A stretch of 64,000 bases of DNA, taken from positions 51,971-115,970 of the forward strand of contig NZ_JBNHEQ010000202.1 in NCBI RefSeq assembly GCF_050016015.1, read 5' to 3'. The stretch is from Trichodesmium sp002260545 (lineage in GTDB: Bacteria; Cyanobacteriota; Cyanobacteriia; Cyanobacteriales; Microcoleaceae). The notes beneath the pieces were generated by a model. It was not told where the DNA came from. It made no database searches and worked only from the letters and a program-made list of their open reading frames with translations. Shown here in pieces: positions 54,471 through 62,371 of the stretch; the first letter of the stretch is position 1, and every line of letters begins with the position of its first letter. The translations under genes and the position numbers were made by a program.

Positions 54471-54836
54471 ATGACCCTGACTACAGAAAACAAGAAATTA
54501 TCTAGTGAAAAATCTTTGGAGGCGATGAAAAAGTTCTCTGAAAAGTATGCTAAGAATACAAATACTTATTTTTGTGTAGATCCTTCAGTTACTGCTGTGG
54601 TAATTGAAGGATTAGCTAAACATAAGGATGAATTGGGCGCTCCTTTATGTCCATGTCGTCATTATGAAGATAAAGAAGCAGAGGTAAAAGCTACCTATTG
54701 GAATTGTCCTTGTGTACCAATGCGGGAGCGCAAAGAATGTCATTGTATGTTGTTTTTAACCCCAGATAATGATTTTGCTGGTGAACAACAAGAAATTACC
54801 CAAGAAGATTTAGAGTCAACTAGAGCAACCATGTAG
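54471..54836 (+). CDS. ftrC: Ferredoxin:thioredoxin reductase, catalytic chain
   Basis: The catalytic subunit of FTR, which passes light-derived electrons from ferredoxin to thioredoxin through a 4Fe-4S cluster and an adjacent disulfide. The 121-residue product has all signature Cys groups: CPC at 60-62 (LCPCRHYEDKEAEVKATYWN), CPC at 79-81 followed by VPMRERKE, and CHC at 90-92. The additional Cys35 lies in TYFCVDP. It is a cytoplasmic protein. The start is ATG 54471. A strong promoter lies 110 bases upstream. The variable chain gene is not in this window, as is usual in cyanobacteria. Confidence 0.97.
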   Translation: MTLTTENKKLSSEKSLEAMKKFSEKYAKNTNTYFCVDPSVTAVVIEGLAKHKDELGAPLCPCRHYEDKEAEVKATYWNCPCVPMRERKECHCMLFLTPDNDFAGEQQEITQEDLESTRATM

Positions 54837-55363
54837 GTTGAAAACTCGAAGGAAGAAGGAAGAAGGTTTAGTTAAAAGTTTTGAGTGAACCAAACTTCCC
54901 TTTTAATCTCGGCGTTAGCTAAAAACAAATATCGTCTCTATGAACAAGGATAATTTATTTTCCTTTTTCCTTCTTCTGAAAATATTCACCATAACTTGCT
55001 TCTCTCCTTTACGCAACATTGGGTAGAAAAATAATAAGGAAAGAGAGAAAAAATTTGGATTATTGATATAGCAATTCCCATCTCTGAGTGAGGTATAAAA
55101 TTCGTTTTTTTAGGGAAAACTTTAACAGGGAATAAGGAGCAGTTCAATAATGGATAATTGATAATAGATAATTGATAATTACCTCTCCCTAAAAGGAAGA
55201 GGATTGATATAAAAGGAAAATAAATTCATTGTTTCTCTTTGATCATGAGATGCTTTAAACCTTAATTATTCGGTAAAGAAAAAATACTCTACTTCACAGT
55301 GACAGAGAAACGCTATATTCAATTCAATTTACTTTTTAATGAAAGATTTTTGACTTAATAATA
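54837..55363. other. Gap with family B repeat
   Basis: Contains GGAAGAAGGAAGAAGG and CCTTTTTCCTTCTTC low-complexity sequence, ATTGATAATAGATAATTGAT heptamers (55150-55178) and a family B copy (55180-55276). No gene is seen. Confidence 0.6.
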
Positions 55364-55759
55364 ATGACTTCTGAACAAGAAAAAATCCCTCAAGAGTTTT
55401 GGCAGGGAATAGCAGAATTTAACGAACAAGAATTCTACAAATGCCATGATACTCTTGAGGCTTTATGGCTGGAAGCTGGAGAACCAGAACGCACTTTTTA
55501 TCAAGGGATTTTACAAATAGCAGTAGGACTTTATCATGCAGGGAATGAAAATTGGCGTGGTGCTGTTATGTTATTGGGGGAAGGTATTAAGAAATTGAAT
55601 TATTATCACCCTGATTATTTTGAGATTAATGTTGATAAATTATTGACAGAAAGTAGTGAATTGTTGAAACATTTGCAAAAGTCAGGACCAGAAAAAATTG
55701 CAGATTTTGCGCGTGATTCCTCAAATAGTAAATGCCCGAAAATATTAAAGCTAAATTAA
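55364..55759 (+). CDS. DUF309 family protein
   Basis: A 131-residue helical protein of the DUF309 family. The signature is EFNEQEFYKCHDTLEALWLEAG with the conserved F/Y-x-H-D/E pattern, then ERTFYQGILQIAVGLYHAG and NWRGAVMLLGEGIKKL. Some relatives are fused to other domains and a metal- or ligand-binding role has been suggested, but none is shown. The C-terminus is basic. The start is ATG 55364, with no obvious Shine-Dalgarno (TTAATAATA). It is single and convergent with the small genes at 55.9-56.4 kb. Confidence 0.9.
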   Translation: MTSEQEKIPQEFWQGIAEFNEQEFYKCHDTLEALWLEAGEPERTFYQGILQIAVGLYHAGNENWRGAVMLLGEGIKKLNYYHPDYFEINVDKLLTESSELLKHLQKSGPEKIADFARDSSNSKCPKILKLN

Positions 55760-55944
55760 TTATCTGGTAAATTAATGACACTGAAGTTTTTAAATTTTCT
55801 AGTGAAATGTTCTTTGTCAAACTCACCTACAAACTGCAAATTTTATAGCACTACGCATTAAGCTTAGGACAGTTATCAATCCTGGAAACCTTTAAGAGTC
55901 TACTGTTCCCTATTCCCTATTCCCTATTCCCTAGCGCGTAGCGC

Positions 55945-56034
55945 TTAAAACTTATCAACTGGAGCAAATACAATTCCAATTACCCAAGCTATAGTTGGTA
56001 TTAAAGTAAAAATTATTATTTCTAAACTTGTCAT
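55945..56034 (-). CDS. Possible 29-residue single-pass membrane peptide
   Basis: ATG 56034 opens a 29-codon frame, MTSLEIIIFTLIPTIAWVIG followed by IVFAPVDKF, one membrane helix with short polar ends. It begins three bases after the stop of the upstream gene (56037) and has GGGAG about 12 bases upstream inside that gene. Size and topology recall the small subunits of photosystems, cytochrome b6f or NDH-1, but I could not match a named one. The tight spacing argues that it is a real, translationally coupled gene. Confidence 0.5.
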   Translation of the reverse strand: MTSLEIIIFTLIPTIAWVIGIVFAPVDKF

Positions 56035-56036
56035 AA

Positions 56037-56357
56037 TTAATTATTTCTCCCATTTTCTATTTCATCAATTTTTGCTATTAATAGAGTCCGGTTACTGGCA
56101 ATAATTCGTTGATTAGTAACATGATCGTAAGCTTCCCAATCTTGAGTAACTTCTGTATCTTGCCAAACAAACCAGCTTCGATAAATTTCTCCACTGTCAA
56201 TATCACCACATAGAGATAACCAATCATCTCCTGTAAAATACTCTATTTCTTGAATCACTAAATTAAGTTCAACTAGCTCTAAAAATGTTTCTAAATCATT
56301 CTTTTTTTTCTGAGGAAAGTTAGAAATTTGGCTTTGGTTCATCAATTTTAGCTTCAT
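56037..56357 (-). CDS. Hypothetical protein
   Basis: A 106-residue soluble protein not recognised. Features are a polar N-terminus, LELVELNLVIQEIEYFTGDD, then several Trp and aromatic residues in DSGEIYRSWFVWQDTEVTQD, and a helical C-terminus. The start is ATG 56357 (MKLKLMNQSQ); a later Met at residue 6 is possible. The stop is followed three bases later by a possible 29-residue membrane peptide, suggesting an operon. No metal motif, signal peptide or membrane helix is seen. Confidence 0.6.
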   Translation of the reverse strand: MKLKLMNQSQISNFPQKKKNDLETFLELVELNLVIQEIEYFTGDDWLSLCGDIDSGEIYRSWFVWQDTEVTQDWEAYDHVTNQRIIASNRTLLIAKIDEIENGRNN

Positions 56358-56645
56358 GGTTTTTGTGAAATTTTATTTACAGTATTTTCCTACTTTAGGA
56401 AGTACATATATTGATGTTTTTAGGAAGTAGATAAAATGGGGAATAGAATACGGAAAAAGGAAAAAATATTTACCTTGTCAGTTGTACGAAATTAATCTGG
56501 AATCTGGTGTATAATAACAATTCTCAAAAATAACGCTATCCTTCCTGAAGACTTTAGTTATTAAGTAATAAATAAGTAAGATAAATTTTTTTAACGATTC
56601 TAGGCATTAAGCGCGATTAATACTTATTCCTAACAACCCTATTCC

Positions 56646-57320
56646 CTACTCCCTGCTCCCTACTTCCTGCTCCCTATTTAGATTATTATCCATCTCTAAA
56701 AAATCTGGAATTTGAGCTTCAATCTCAGCTATTTTTTGCTCCACAGCATCTTGTTTCGCAGTAAAACTATCATAACTAAAATAAAAATGACCAAGAACTT
56801 TTTCCTCATAACTACGTTTAGTAAATTTCCAACCTGGTTCGAGAAAAATCTTCATTATTCCATCACTTATTCCGCGAGTTCTACCAATCAAATTTTTATC
56901 CCCTGTTAGAGAAATACCAAATAATTTAATTTCATCACCAACATTTTCCAAAATTAATCTATGACTCACTGATAAATCATTATCATCTACCCGTATTGAA
57001 TAATCATTATTATCAGTAGCTTCTTCACAAATTCCAGCAAAATTCAAGTTTGAAAGTAAAGGTTCAACTAAAATTGGATATAATTCAGTTTCGCTTTCTC
57101 TCCAACAAGGTCTTTCATTAGAACGCTGCTCTAAAATCATCAGTTTATAACCAGAATATTCTTGTAAATCATTTAGAGGAATTGCCATGGCAATAACTTG
57201 ATTTTGGTCAATTTCTACCTCATCAAAAGTGAAATTTGCTCTGGCAGGAGTCAAATAATTGATACTCAAAAATATTGTTGTTACAAGAGTAGAAATTGAA
57301 CTATGAATAAATTTTTTCAT
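56646..57320 (-). CDS. Secreted DUF3747-like protein
   Basis: A 224-residue exported protein. A signal peptide is clear (basic KKFIHSS, hydrophobic LVTTIFLSINYL, cleavage near TPARA). The mature part starts FTFDEVEIDQNQVIAMAIPL and contains the DUF3747 signature YKLMILEQRSNERPCWRESE and LSNLNFAGICEEATDNNDYS with conserved Cys. The function is unknown; members are periplasmic or extracellular in cyanobacteria. The last codons (NREQEVGSRE) are encoded by the GGGAGCAGGAAGTAGGGAGC repeat, so the natural C-terminus has probably been replaced by repeat sequence. The start is ATG 57320. Confidence 0.85.
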   Translation of the reverse strand: MKKFIHSSISTLVTTIFLSINYLTPARANFTFDEVEIDQNQVIAMAIPLNDLQEYSGYKLMILEQRSNERPCWRESETELYPILVEPLLSNLNFAGICEEATDNNDYSIRVDDNDLSVSHRLILENVGDEIKLFGISLTGDKNLIGRTRGISDGIMKIFLEPGWKFTKRSYEEKVLGHFYFSYDSFTAKQDAVEQKIAEIEAQIPDFLEMDNNLNREQEVGSRE

Positions 57321-57917
57321 ATCTGATTTTCTATTTTGTACTCCTATAGTTTAAAAAAATCAACAAGTTATTGTGGAGAACATTAGGGAGTTAATTAAAA
57401 AAGCTGAAAAAAATCTGGAAAAGTTAGAATTGTCTGGGTAGTCTAGTTTGAAAAGAGTAGCAGTTAAAATTTGATTAATTAGTTAACTTCCTTAAATTAG
57501 AAAAAATTAGTTATCTTCGTTAAAATCACTTACACTTAAAATAATAACTACAGGAGTTATGGAAAATTATCTGTTCTACCTACTTCTGTGGTTTAAGGTG
57601 GGTTACAAAACATCCTACTACAGTGACACACTTTAAATAGTGCAAGTAGGGGCGGGTTTCCCCGTTAAATTAACGAGCTTTCACTTAAAGTTAGATAAAC
57701 CCGCCCCCCCCTAATGATGTAACGCAGAATTTTAGATGTGTCATTCCAGTAGTGGACTAACACGACTAATTTTGTGCATTAGGGCAGGTTTATTTAATCT
57801 TAGGGTGAGCATGAAAATTGCAACTAAAACCCGCCCCTACTATTCCATTTAAGCTGTGTTAGTCTACTACAGGTATGGTTGCTGTATAAGTCCTAAATAA
57901 CAATATAATTATAGATA
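57321..57917. other. Gap upstream of the TIR gene with GC-rich hairpins
   Basis: The first half is AT-rich. Then come two hairpins built from GTAGGGGCGGGTTT/AAACCCGCCCC (57645-57712 and 57782-57840) and GATGTGTCATTCCAGTAGTG, also part of a dispersed element near 62202. The start region of the TIR gene has no strong ribosome site. Confidence 0.65.
57645..57840. repeat. GGGGCGGGTTT hairpin repeats, upstream cluster
   Basis: Two inverted units: GTAGGGGCGGGTTT (57646) with AAACCCGCCC (57697), and GGGCAGGTTTATTTAATCTT (57782) with AAACCCGCCCCTAC (57827). Three more lie just after the TIR gene. Confidence 0.75.
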
Positions 57918-59801
57918 ATGGAAAAAAAATCAAAACGCGATCGCGGACGAATTCTCACAACTTCTGGACTGAAAAAATTAAATGAAGCTATTGAAGAATG
58001 GAAACAGCAATATAACCTTAGAGGTACTCTGGCAGAAATTGAAGCAGAGTCTAGAGTTGGTTCCGACACTATCAGTAAAATTAGACAGGGGCGAGTCGGT
58101 GCAGACCTCAGCAAAATTCAACAGCTTTTTGCCACCTTTGGTCTAACATTAGATGAAACTGACCACCGTTCGGGAAAACAAGGTTCATCTCAAACAGAGT
58201 CAGGAACTCTGGGGGAACTATTACCTCTACTAGATAACGAACAAATAGTCAATCAAAATAGTTCCCAAGTTTTTATCAGTTATCGCAGTCAAGACCCAGA
58301 TCAAGAATTGGCGCGACAGTTTGAAACTGCTCTGACTGCTGCTGGTCATCAGGTGTTTATGGGAGCAGATCATATTCGTCTGGGAGAAAATTGGTTTCGC
58401 CGAATTAATGAAGAGTTGAAACGATGTGACTATTTACTGTTGTTTTTGCCTCCTCAGTCGGCGCAAAGTGAGTTGCTCACCTATCAAGTACAACTTGCTA
58501 GGGAATTGCAATTTTCTCGACCTGACCGTAAACCTGTAATTTTGCCAATTCGGGTAGGTTTTTCTCTCAGTACACCTCTTAACCATGACTTGCGCGGTTA
58601 TCTCTATCGCATTCAACAACGGGAGTGGCGATCGCCTGAAGATAGTGTTGTTATTTTGAGGGAAGTTTTGACTTTGTTAGCTGCTCCACCGGGAAATGTT
58701 GCGCCGGAAGTAGAGGAGCAAGAAGAAACTCGCCCCCCTGAAGAAATTAGTAGCATTGTGTCAGCAAGTCGCCCTCCTTTACCCTCTGCGGAACCTGAAA
58801 TACCGGGGGGACAAATTGATGTAGAATCTACTTTTTATATCGAACGCCCACCTATTGAAGAACGTTGTTATCAAACTATATTACAACCGAGTGGTTTAAT
58901 AAGAATTAAAGCGCCACGACAGATGGGTAAAACTTCTTTAATGGCAAGAATTTTGCATCATGCTGCTCAGTCAGGATATCGGACTGTACCGTTGAGTTTT
59001 CAGTTAGTAGATAAAGAGGTTTTTAGTAATCTTGAACAATTCTTAAAATGGTTTTGTGCTTATGTGGGAAGGGAGTTACGTTTACCTAATCAATTAGATG
59101 ATTATTGGGATGATATTTTTGGCAGTAAAGTTAATTGTAAGGATTATTTTGAGAAGTATTTATTAGCACAAATAGATAATCCTTTAGTATTGGGTTTAGA
59201 TGAGATTGACCGAGTTTTTCAATATCCTGATATTGCCGAAGATTTTTTAGGATTATTGCGAGCTTGGCATGAGGAATCAAAGCGACGTGCTATTTGGAAA
59301 AAGTTAAGGTTGTTGGTGGTACATTCTACTGAAGTTTATATTCCGATGAATATTAATCAATCTCCTTTTAATGTGGGATTACCTATAGATTTACCGGAAT
59401 TTAATCAACAGCAAGTTCAGGATTTAGCATCGCGACATAATTTGAATTGGTCTGAACAAGAAGTTGAGAAATTAATGGCAATTGTTGGCGGTCATCCTTA
59501 TTTAGTTAGGGTGGCACTATATCATATTTCTAAACAAGATTTAACTCTGTCAGATTTACCGGAAAATGTAACGAGTGAAACCGGAATTTATAGCGACCAT
59601 TTGCGACGACATTTGTGGAATTTAGAAGAATATTCAGAGTTAGTTGAAGCGATGAAAAATGTGATTTCTGAAAATTCTAGCGGGCAGTTAACAGGAATGT
59701 TAGGTTTTAAATTAGATAGTTTAGGTTTGGTGAAATGGGAGCATAATAAATGTTATCCCAGGTGTGAGTTATATCGTCAGTATTTTCAAGTTCATTTGTA
59801 G
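57918..59801 (+). CDS. HTH-TIR-AAA protein (TIR domain plus AAA_35-like ATPase)
   Basis: A 627-residue multidomain protein. Residues 1-80: helix-turn-helix-like region (LAEIEAESRVGSDTISKIRQ). Residues about 117-250: TIR domain (SQVFISYRSQDPDQELARQF, GADHIRLGENWFRRINEELK, CDYLLLFLPPQSAQSELL). A Pro/Glu linker to about 300 follows. Then an AAA_35-like ATPase with Walker A IKAPRQMGKTSLMARI and Walker B LVLGLDEIDRVFQYP. TIR domains often cleave NAD+ as immune effectors, but here the usual catalytic Glu position (SELLTYQ) appears to be Gln. Similar proteins are common in filamentous cyanobacteria and may sense stress or phage. It stands alone, flanked by GC-rich hairpin repeats on both sides. Confidence 0.88.
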   Translation: MEKKSKRDRGRILTTSGLKKLNEAIEEWKQQYNLRGTLAEIEAESRVGSDTISKIRQGRVGADLSKIQQLFATFGLTLDETDHRSGKQGSSQTESGTLGELLPLLDNEQIVNQNSSQVFISYRSQDPDQELARQFETALTAAGHQVFMGADHIRLGENWFRRINEELKRCDYLLLFLPPQSAQSELLTYQVQLARELQFSRPDRKPVILPIRVGFSLSTPLNHDLRGYLYRIQQREWRSPEDSVVILREVLTLLAAPPGNVAPEVEEQEETRPPEEISSIVSASRPPLPSAEPEIPGGQIDVESTFYIERPPIEERCYQTILQPSGLIRIKAPRQMGKTSLMARILHHAAQSGYRTVPLSFQLVDKEVFSNLEQFLKWFCAYVGRELRLPNQLDDYWDDIFGSKVNCKDYFEKYLLAQIDNPLVLGLDEIDRVFQYPDIAEDFLGLLRAWHEESKRRAIWKKLRLLVVHSTEVYIPMNINQSPFNVGLPIDLPEFNQQQVQDLASRHNLNWSEQEVEKLMAIVGGHPYLVRVALYHISKQDLTLSDLPENVTSETGIYSDHLRRHLWNLEEYSELVEAMKNVISENSSGQLTGMLGFKLDSLGLVKWEHNKCYPRCELYRQYFQVHL

Positions 59802-60155
59802 GAAGGAAGTTTGTAGGGGCGGGTTTTTTCAGTTATCAGTTATCAGTTATCAGTTATCAGTTATCAGTGCGATTTGTAGGGGCGGGTTTTTCCAAGAATC
59901 TTGTTATAACTGATTGACTTCTCTAAACCCGCCCCGCCCCAACCAGTGCATCTGGTGGCGGGTTTATTTAATTTAACGTTCATGCCGATAAATTTCTTGT
60001 GAAACCCGCCCCTACAGGGGTTGGGGGCATGGGGGCGGGTTTATTTAATTTAATATTCATGCTCATAAATTTCTTGTGAAACCCGCCCCTACATAAATTA
60101 TGGAGTTTACCCTTCTCTTTTTTTCTCGATGATACCTGATCACTGATAACTGAAT
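59802..60155. repeat. GGGGCGGGTTT hairpin cluster and heptamers after the TIR gene
   Basis: CAGTTAT is repeated about five and a half times (59830-59868). Three hairpins follow: 59876-59940, 59956-60015 and 60031-60092. The last two are direct repeats of a roughly 60-bp unit (GGCGGGTTTATTTAATTTAA to GAAACCCGCCCCTAC). Confidence 0.8.
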
Positions 60156-61076
60156 TTATAGATTATCCAACCAACTCAATAAATCTGCTAGACTATTAAA
60201 ATCAAAAAGTGCCTTAACTAAACTTTCTAAATTTTCACTCTTTAAATTAGAAAGGCGATCGCTAATATCTTGATCGACCTCTCCAAAACGTTGATTAATT
60301 AAAGACATTACTATTTTTAATTCCCCTATGTTTATTCCTTCAGTACGACCTTCTGCTCTACCTTCTTCTTTCGCATAATTTATTTTCCCTCTCTCATCTT
60401 GCAACATCATCGCTCGTCGATCAAATTCCTCTAATTCTTCCCTACTGAAATTAGCCTGATTCGCAATATTTAGAGCGCGTTCAATTTCTGGCACTTCCCC
60501 TAAAGGTTCGGGAATTATATCCAAACTAGCAGTTTCTTTTAAAAAGAAAATCCACTTATCAATTAAACTCTCTAATTCCTCTAATTTTTTCTGAAATTTT
60601 GGCAATTCCACAAATATTAATTTTAAATTTTCCCCTATATAAGCAACATTTTCTCTCTCCTCTTTAAACACAAATCTATTGACCACTTCGGGAAGTTCAT
60701 CAAACATCTTAAAATCAGTAATTGTCACAGCTATTACTGGATTTAGCAGAAAATAAAGTTCACCTTTTTCTAATTGATTAGCATAAGTTTTACACAAATT
60801 ATAATCTACCCGTTTATCAAAGGCTTGCATCTGAGAAACTTGCATTTCAATAATGACTATTGAATTGTCAGATAATGTAGCTCGAATATCTAAATAAGTA
60901 TCTTTTAAAGATTCTACTTTACCGGGATTATAGGGATTGTTAATTGTTAAAGATTTGATAATTTCTTTACCATCATAAATAATGGCATTCAGAAAACTGA
61001 TAAGTATTTGTTGAGATTGATTAGAACCAAATATTTTTTTAAAGGCATAATCAATTTTAGGACTGATAAATTTCAT
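60156..61076 (-). CDS. Rpn-family recombination-promoting nuclease / PD-(D/E)XK putative transposase
   Basis: A 306-residue protein of the Rpn (YhgA-like) family, PD-(D/E)XK nucleases that promote recombination and are abundant in cyanobacteria. The start MKFISPKIDYAFKKIFG is typical. The nuclease core is visible as DTYLDIRATLSDNSIVIIEM followed by QVSQ, with the catalytic Asp, Glu and Gln. The C-terminus has the usual EEGRAEGRTEGINIGELKIV repeat and a final helix-rich part ending LADLLSWLDNL. The length is complete. These genes are mobile and patchy; being near the Uma2-type and TIR genes fits an accessory island. The active site appears intact. Confidence 0.92.
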   Translation of the reverse strand: MKFISPKIDYAFKKIFGSNQSQQILISFLNAIIYDGKEIIKSLTINNPYNPGKVESLKDTYLDIRATLSDNSIVIIEMQVSQMQAFDKRVDYNLCKTYANQLEKGELYFLLNPVIAVTITDFKMFDELPEVVNRFVFKEERENVAYIGENLKLIFVELPKFQKKLEELESLIDKWIFFLKETASLDIIPEPLGEVPEIERALNIANQANFSREELEEFDRRAMMLQDERGKINYAKEEGRAEGRTEGINIGELKIVMSLINQRFGEVDQDISDRLSNLKSENLESLVKALFDFNSLADLLSWLDNL

Positions 61077-61545
61077 AATAGTTTAGCAATAAGTAGGTTT
61101 TTAATATGTATAGTGATATTCTAACTGAAGATTTCAGCGAATAACAATTGTATGATATCAGACGATATGAAACTTAGGCAATTTAACCTCTGTAAATAAT
61201 ATTATTCTCATTCCTTAGTCTTTTGCCAATCTTCCAAAGCGCGGACTACTATACTGTGATTTAAGTTTAACACAACAAAAAGTCAACAGTCATGCATTAA
61301 ACCTAGGCGTGAAAAAGATATAGATTTTTTGCGCATGGTAGGGAACAGGGAACAGGGAACAGGTAAGATATTTTTACGAAAAAGGCAGGAAAAGAATTTT
61401 TTATGGTGACTTTTTCTTTCTTTAGCTAATATAACTAAAAGGCTTATTTATTTTCCACCAGATGTCTATTAAGACTTTAGAGGTATCAAGCCTCAACTGA
61501 GATGGCAAAAATATCAACGGAGACAACTGATAACTGAAATGACTT
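61077..61545. other. Gap between Uma2 and Rpn genes
   Basis: AT-rich with GGGAACAGGGAACAGGGAAC low-complexity sequence (61339-61362) and a family C-like tail (about 61470-61540, GAGGTATCAAGCCTC to ACTGATAACTGAAATGA) just 3' of the Uma2 gene. No gene is seen. Confidence 0.6.
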
Positions 61546-62130
61546 TTAACTTGCCTGTAAAGCTACACCAGGAACTTTTCGATAGATTAATTCAATCTGA
61601 AAATTAAAATCTAGACTAGCAAAATTTACTTTTTCTCCCCTGCTATAAGTTTGAGAAACCCAGATTCCTTGTTCATTTTTTCGAAAACATTCTATACTCA
61701 TTTGAGACTGACTAACTAATACATATTCTTGTAAACTTGTAGCTGTTTGATAATCAGCAAATTTCCCTCCTCTATCAAAGTTAGCTGTGCTTGGAGACAA
61801 AATTTCTATGATTAAAGAAGGATAAATAATAAAGTCTTCATTTGAACTTAAATCCCGTTTATCACAAGTTACTGCCACATCAGGATAATAATAACAGTTA
61901 GCTTCTTCTAGTCGAACTTTAATATCAGAAGTAAGTACAATATAGTCATTATCGCGCAGATGAATATTTAGTTCTGTGACTAAATTACTAGCAATAATAA
62001 TATGGGGTTTCTTTGCCCCTACCATTGTATAAATTTTGCCCCGTCTATACTCATGTTTAATCGGACTTTCTCGCTCTCCTGCTAAATATTCTTCTGGAGA
62101 AATATAGAATTGATTTTGATTAGCTATCAT
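61546..62130 (-). CDS. Uma2-family endonuclease
   Basis: A 194-residue Uma2 (DUF820) protein, a PD-(D/E)XK-fold nuclease family greatly expanded in cyanobacteria and of unproven cellular role. Visible landmarks are FYISPEEYLAGERESPIKHE, YRRGKIYTMVGAKKPHIIIA, YYYPDVAVTCDKRD with the conserved Asp, and the catalytic YPSLIIEILSPSTANFDRGG with the Glu and the downstream Lys (KFADYQTA). The domain looks complete. The start is ATG 62130. The GAGG-rich region upstream is not clear. It lies near the Rpn gene on the same strand but is separated by 470 bp. Confidence 0.93.
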   Translation of the reverse strand: MIANQNQFYISPEEYLAGERESPIKHEYRRGKIYTMVGAKKPHIIIASNLVTELNIHLRDNDYIVLTSDIKVRLEEANCYYYPDVAVTCDKRDLSSNEDFIIYPSLIIEILSPSTANFDRGGKFADYQTATSLQEYVLVSQSQMSIECFRKNEQGIWVSQTYSRGEKVNFASLDFNFQIELIYRKVPGVALQAS

Positions 62131-62183
62131 GGGTTTGACTTTGCTATTTATACTATTATATTATATCAATAACTAGGGTGAAA

Positions 62184-62371
62184 TAAAAACTATGTCTAAA
62201 GTAGTCCAGTAGGGTGCGTTAGTGAAGCGTAACGCACCATTCTAGATGTGTCAGTCCACTACTCTGGGAAAAAATTCCTTATGTGATTTTTAAGTTAATA
62301 GTGATGCGTTAGGCGATCGCCTTCTTCCTTCTTCCTTCTTCCTTCTTCCTTCCTAAAAACTATGTCTAAAG
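62184..62371. repeat. 18-bp duplication bracketing a 152-bp insert at the FMO start
   Basis: TAAAAACTATGTCTAAAG occurs at 62184-62201 and again at 62354-62371, where it carries the monooxygenase start codon. Between lie a GGTGCGTTA/TAACGCACC hairpin (62214-62241), GATGTGTCAGTCCACTACTC and four or more CTTCTTC heptamers (62321-62352). Confidence 0.85.
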
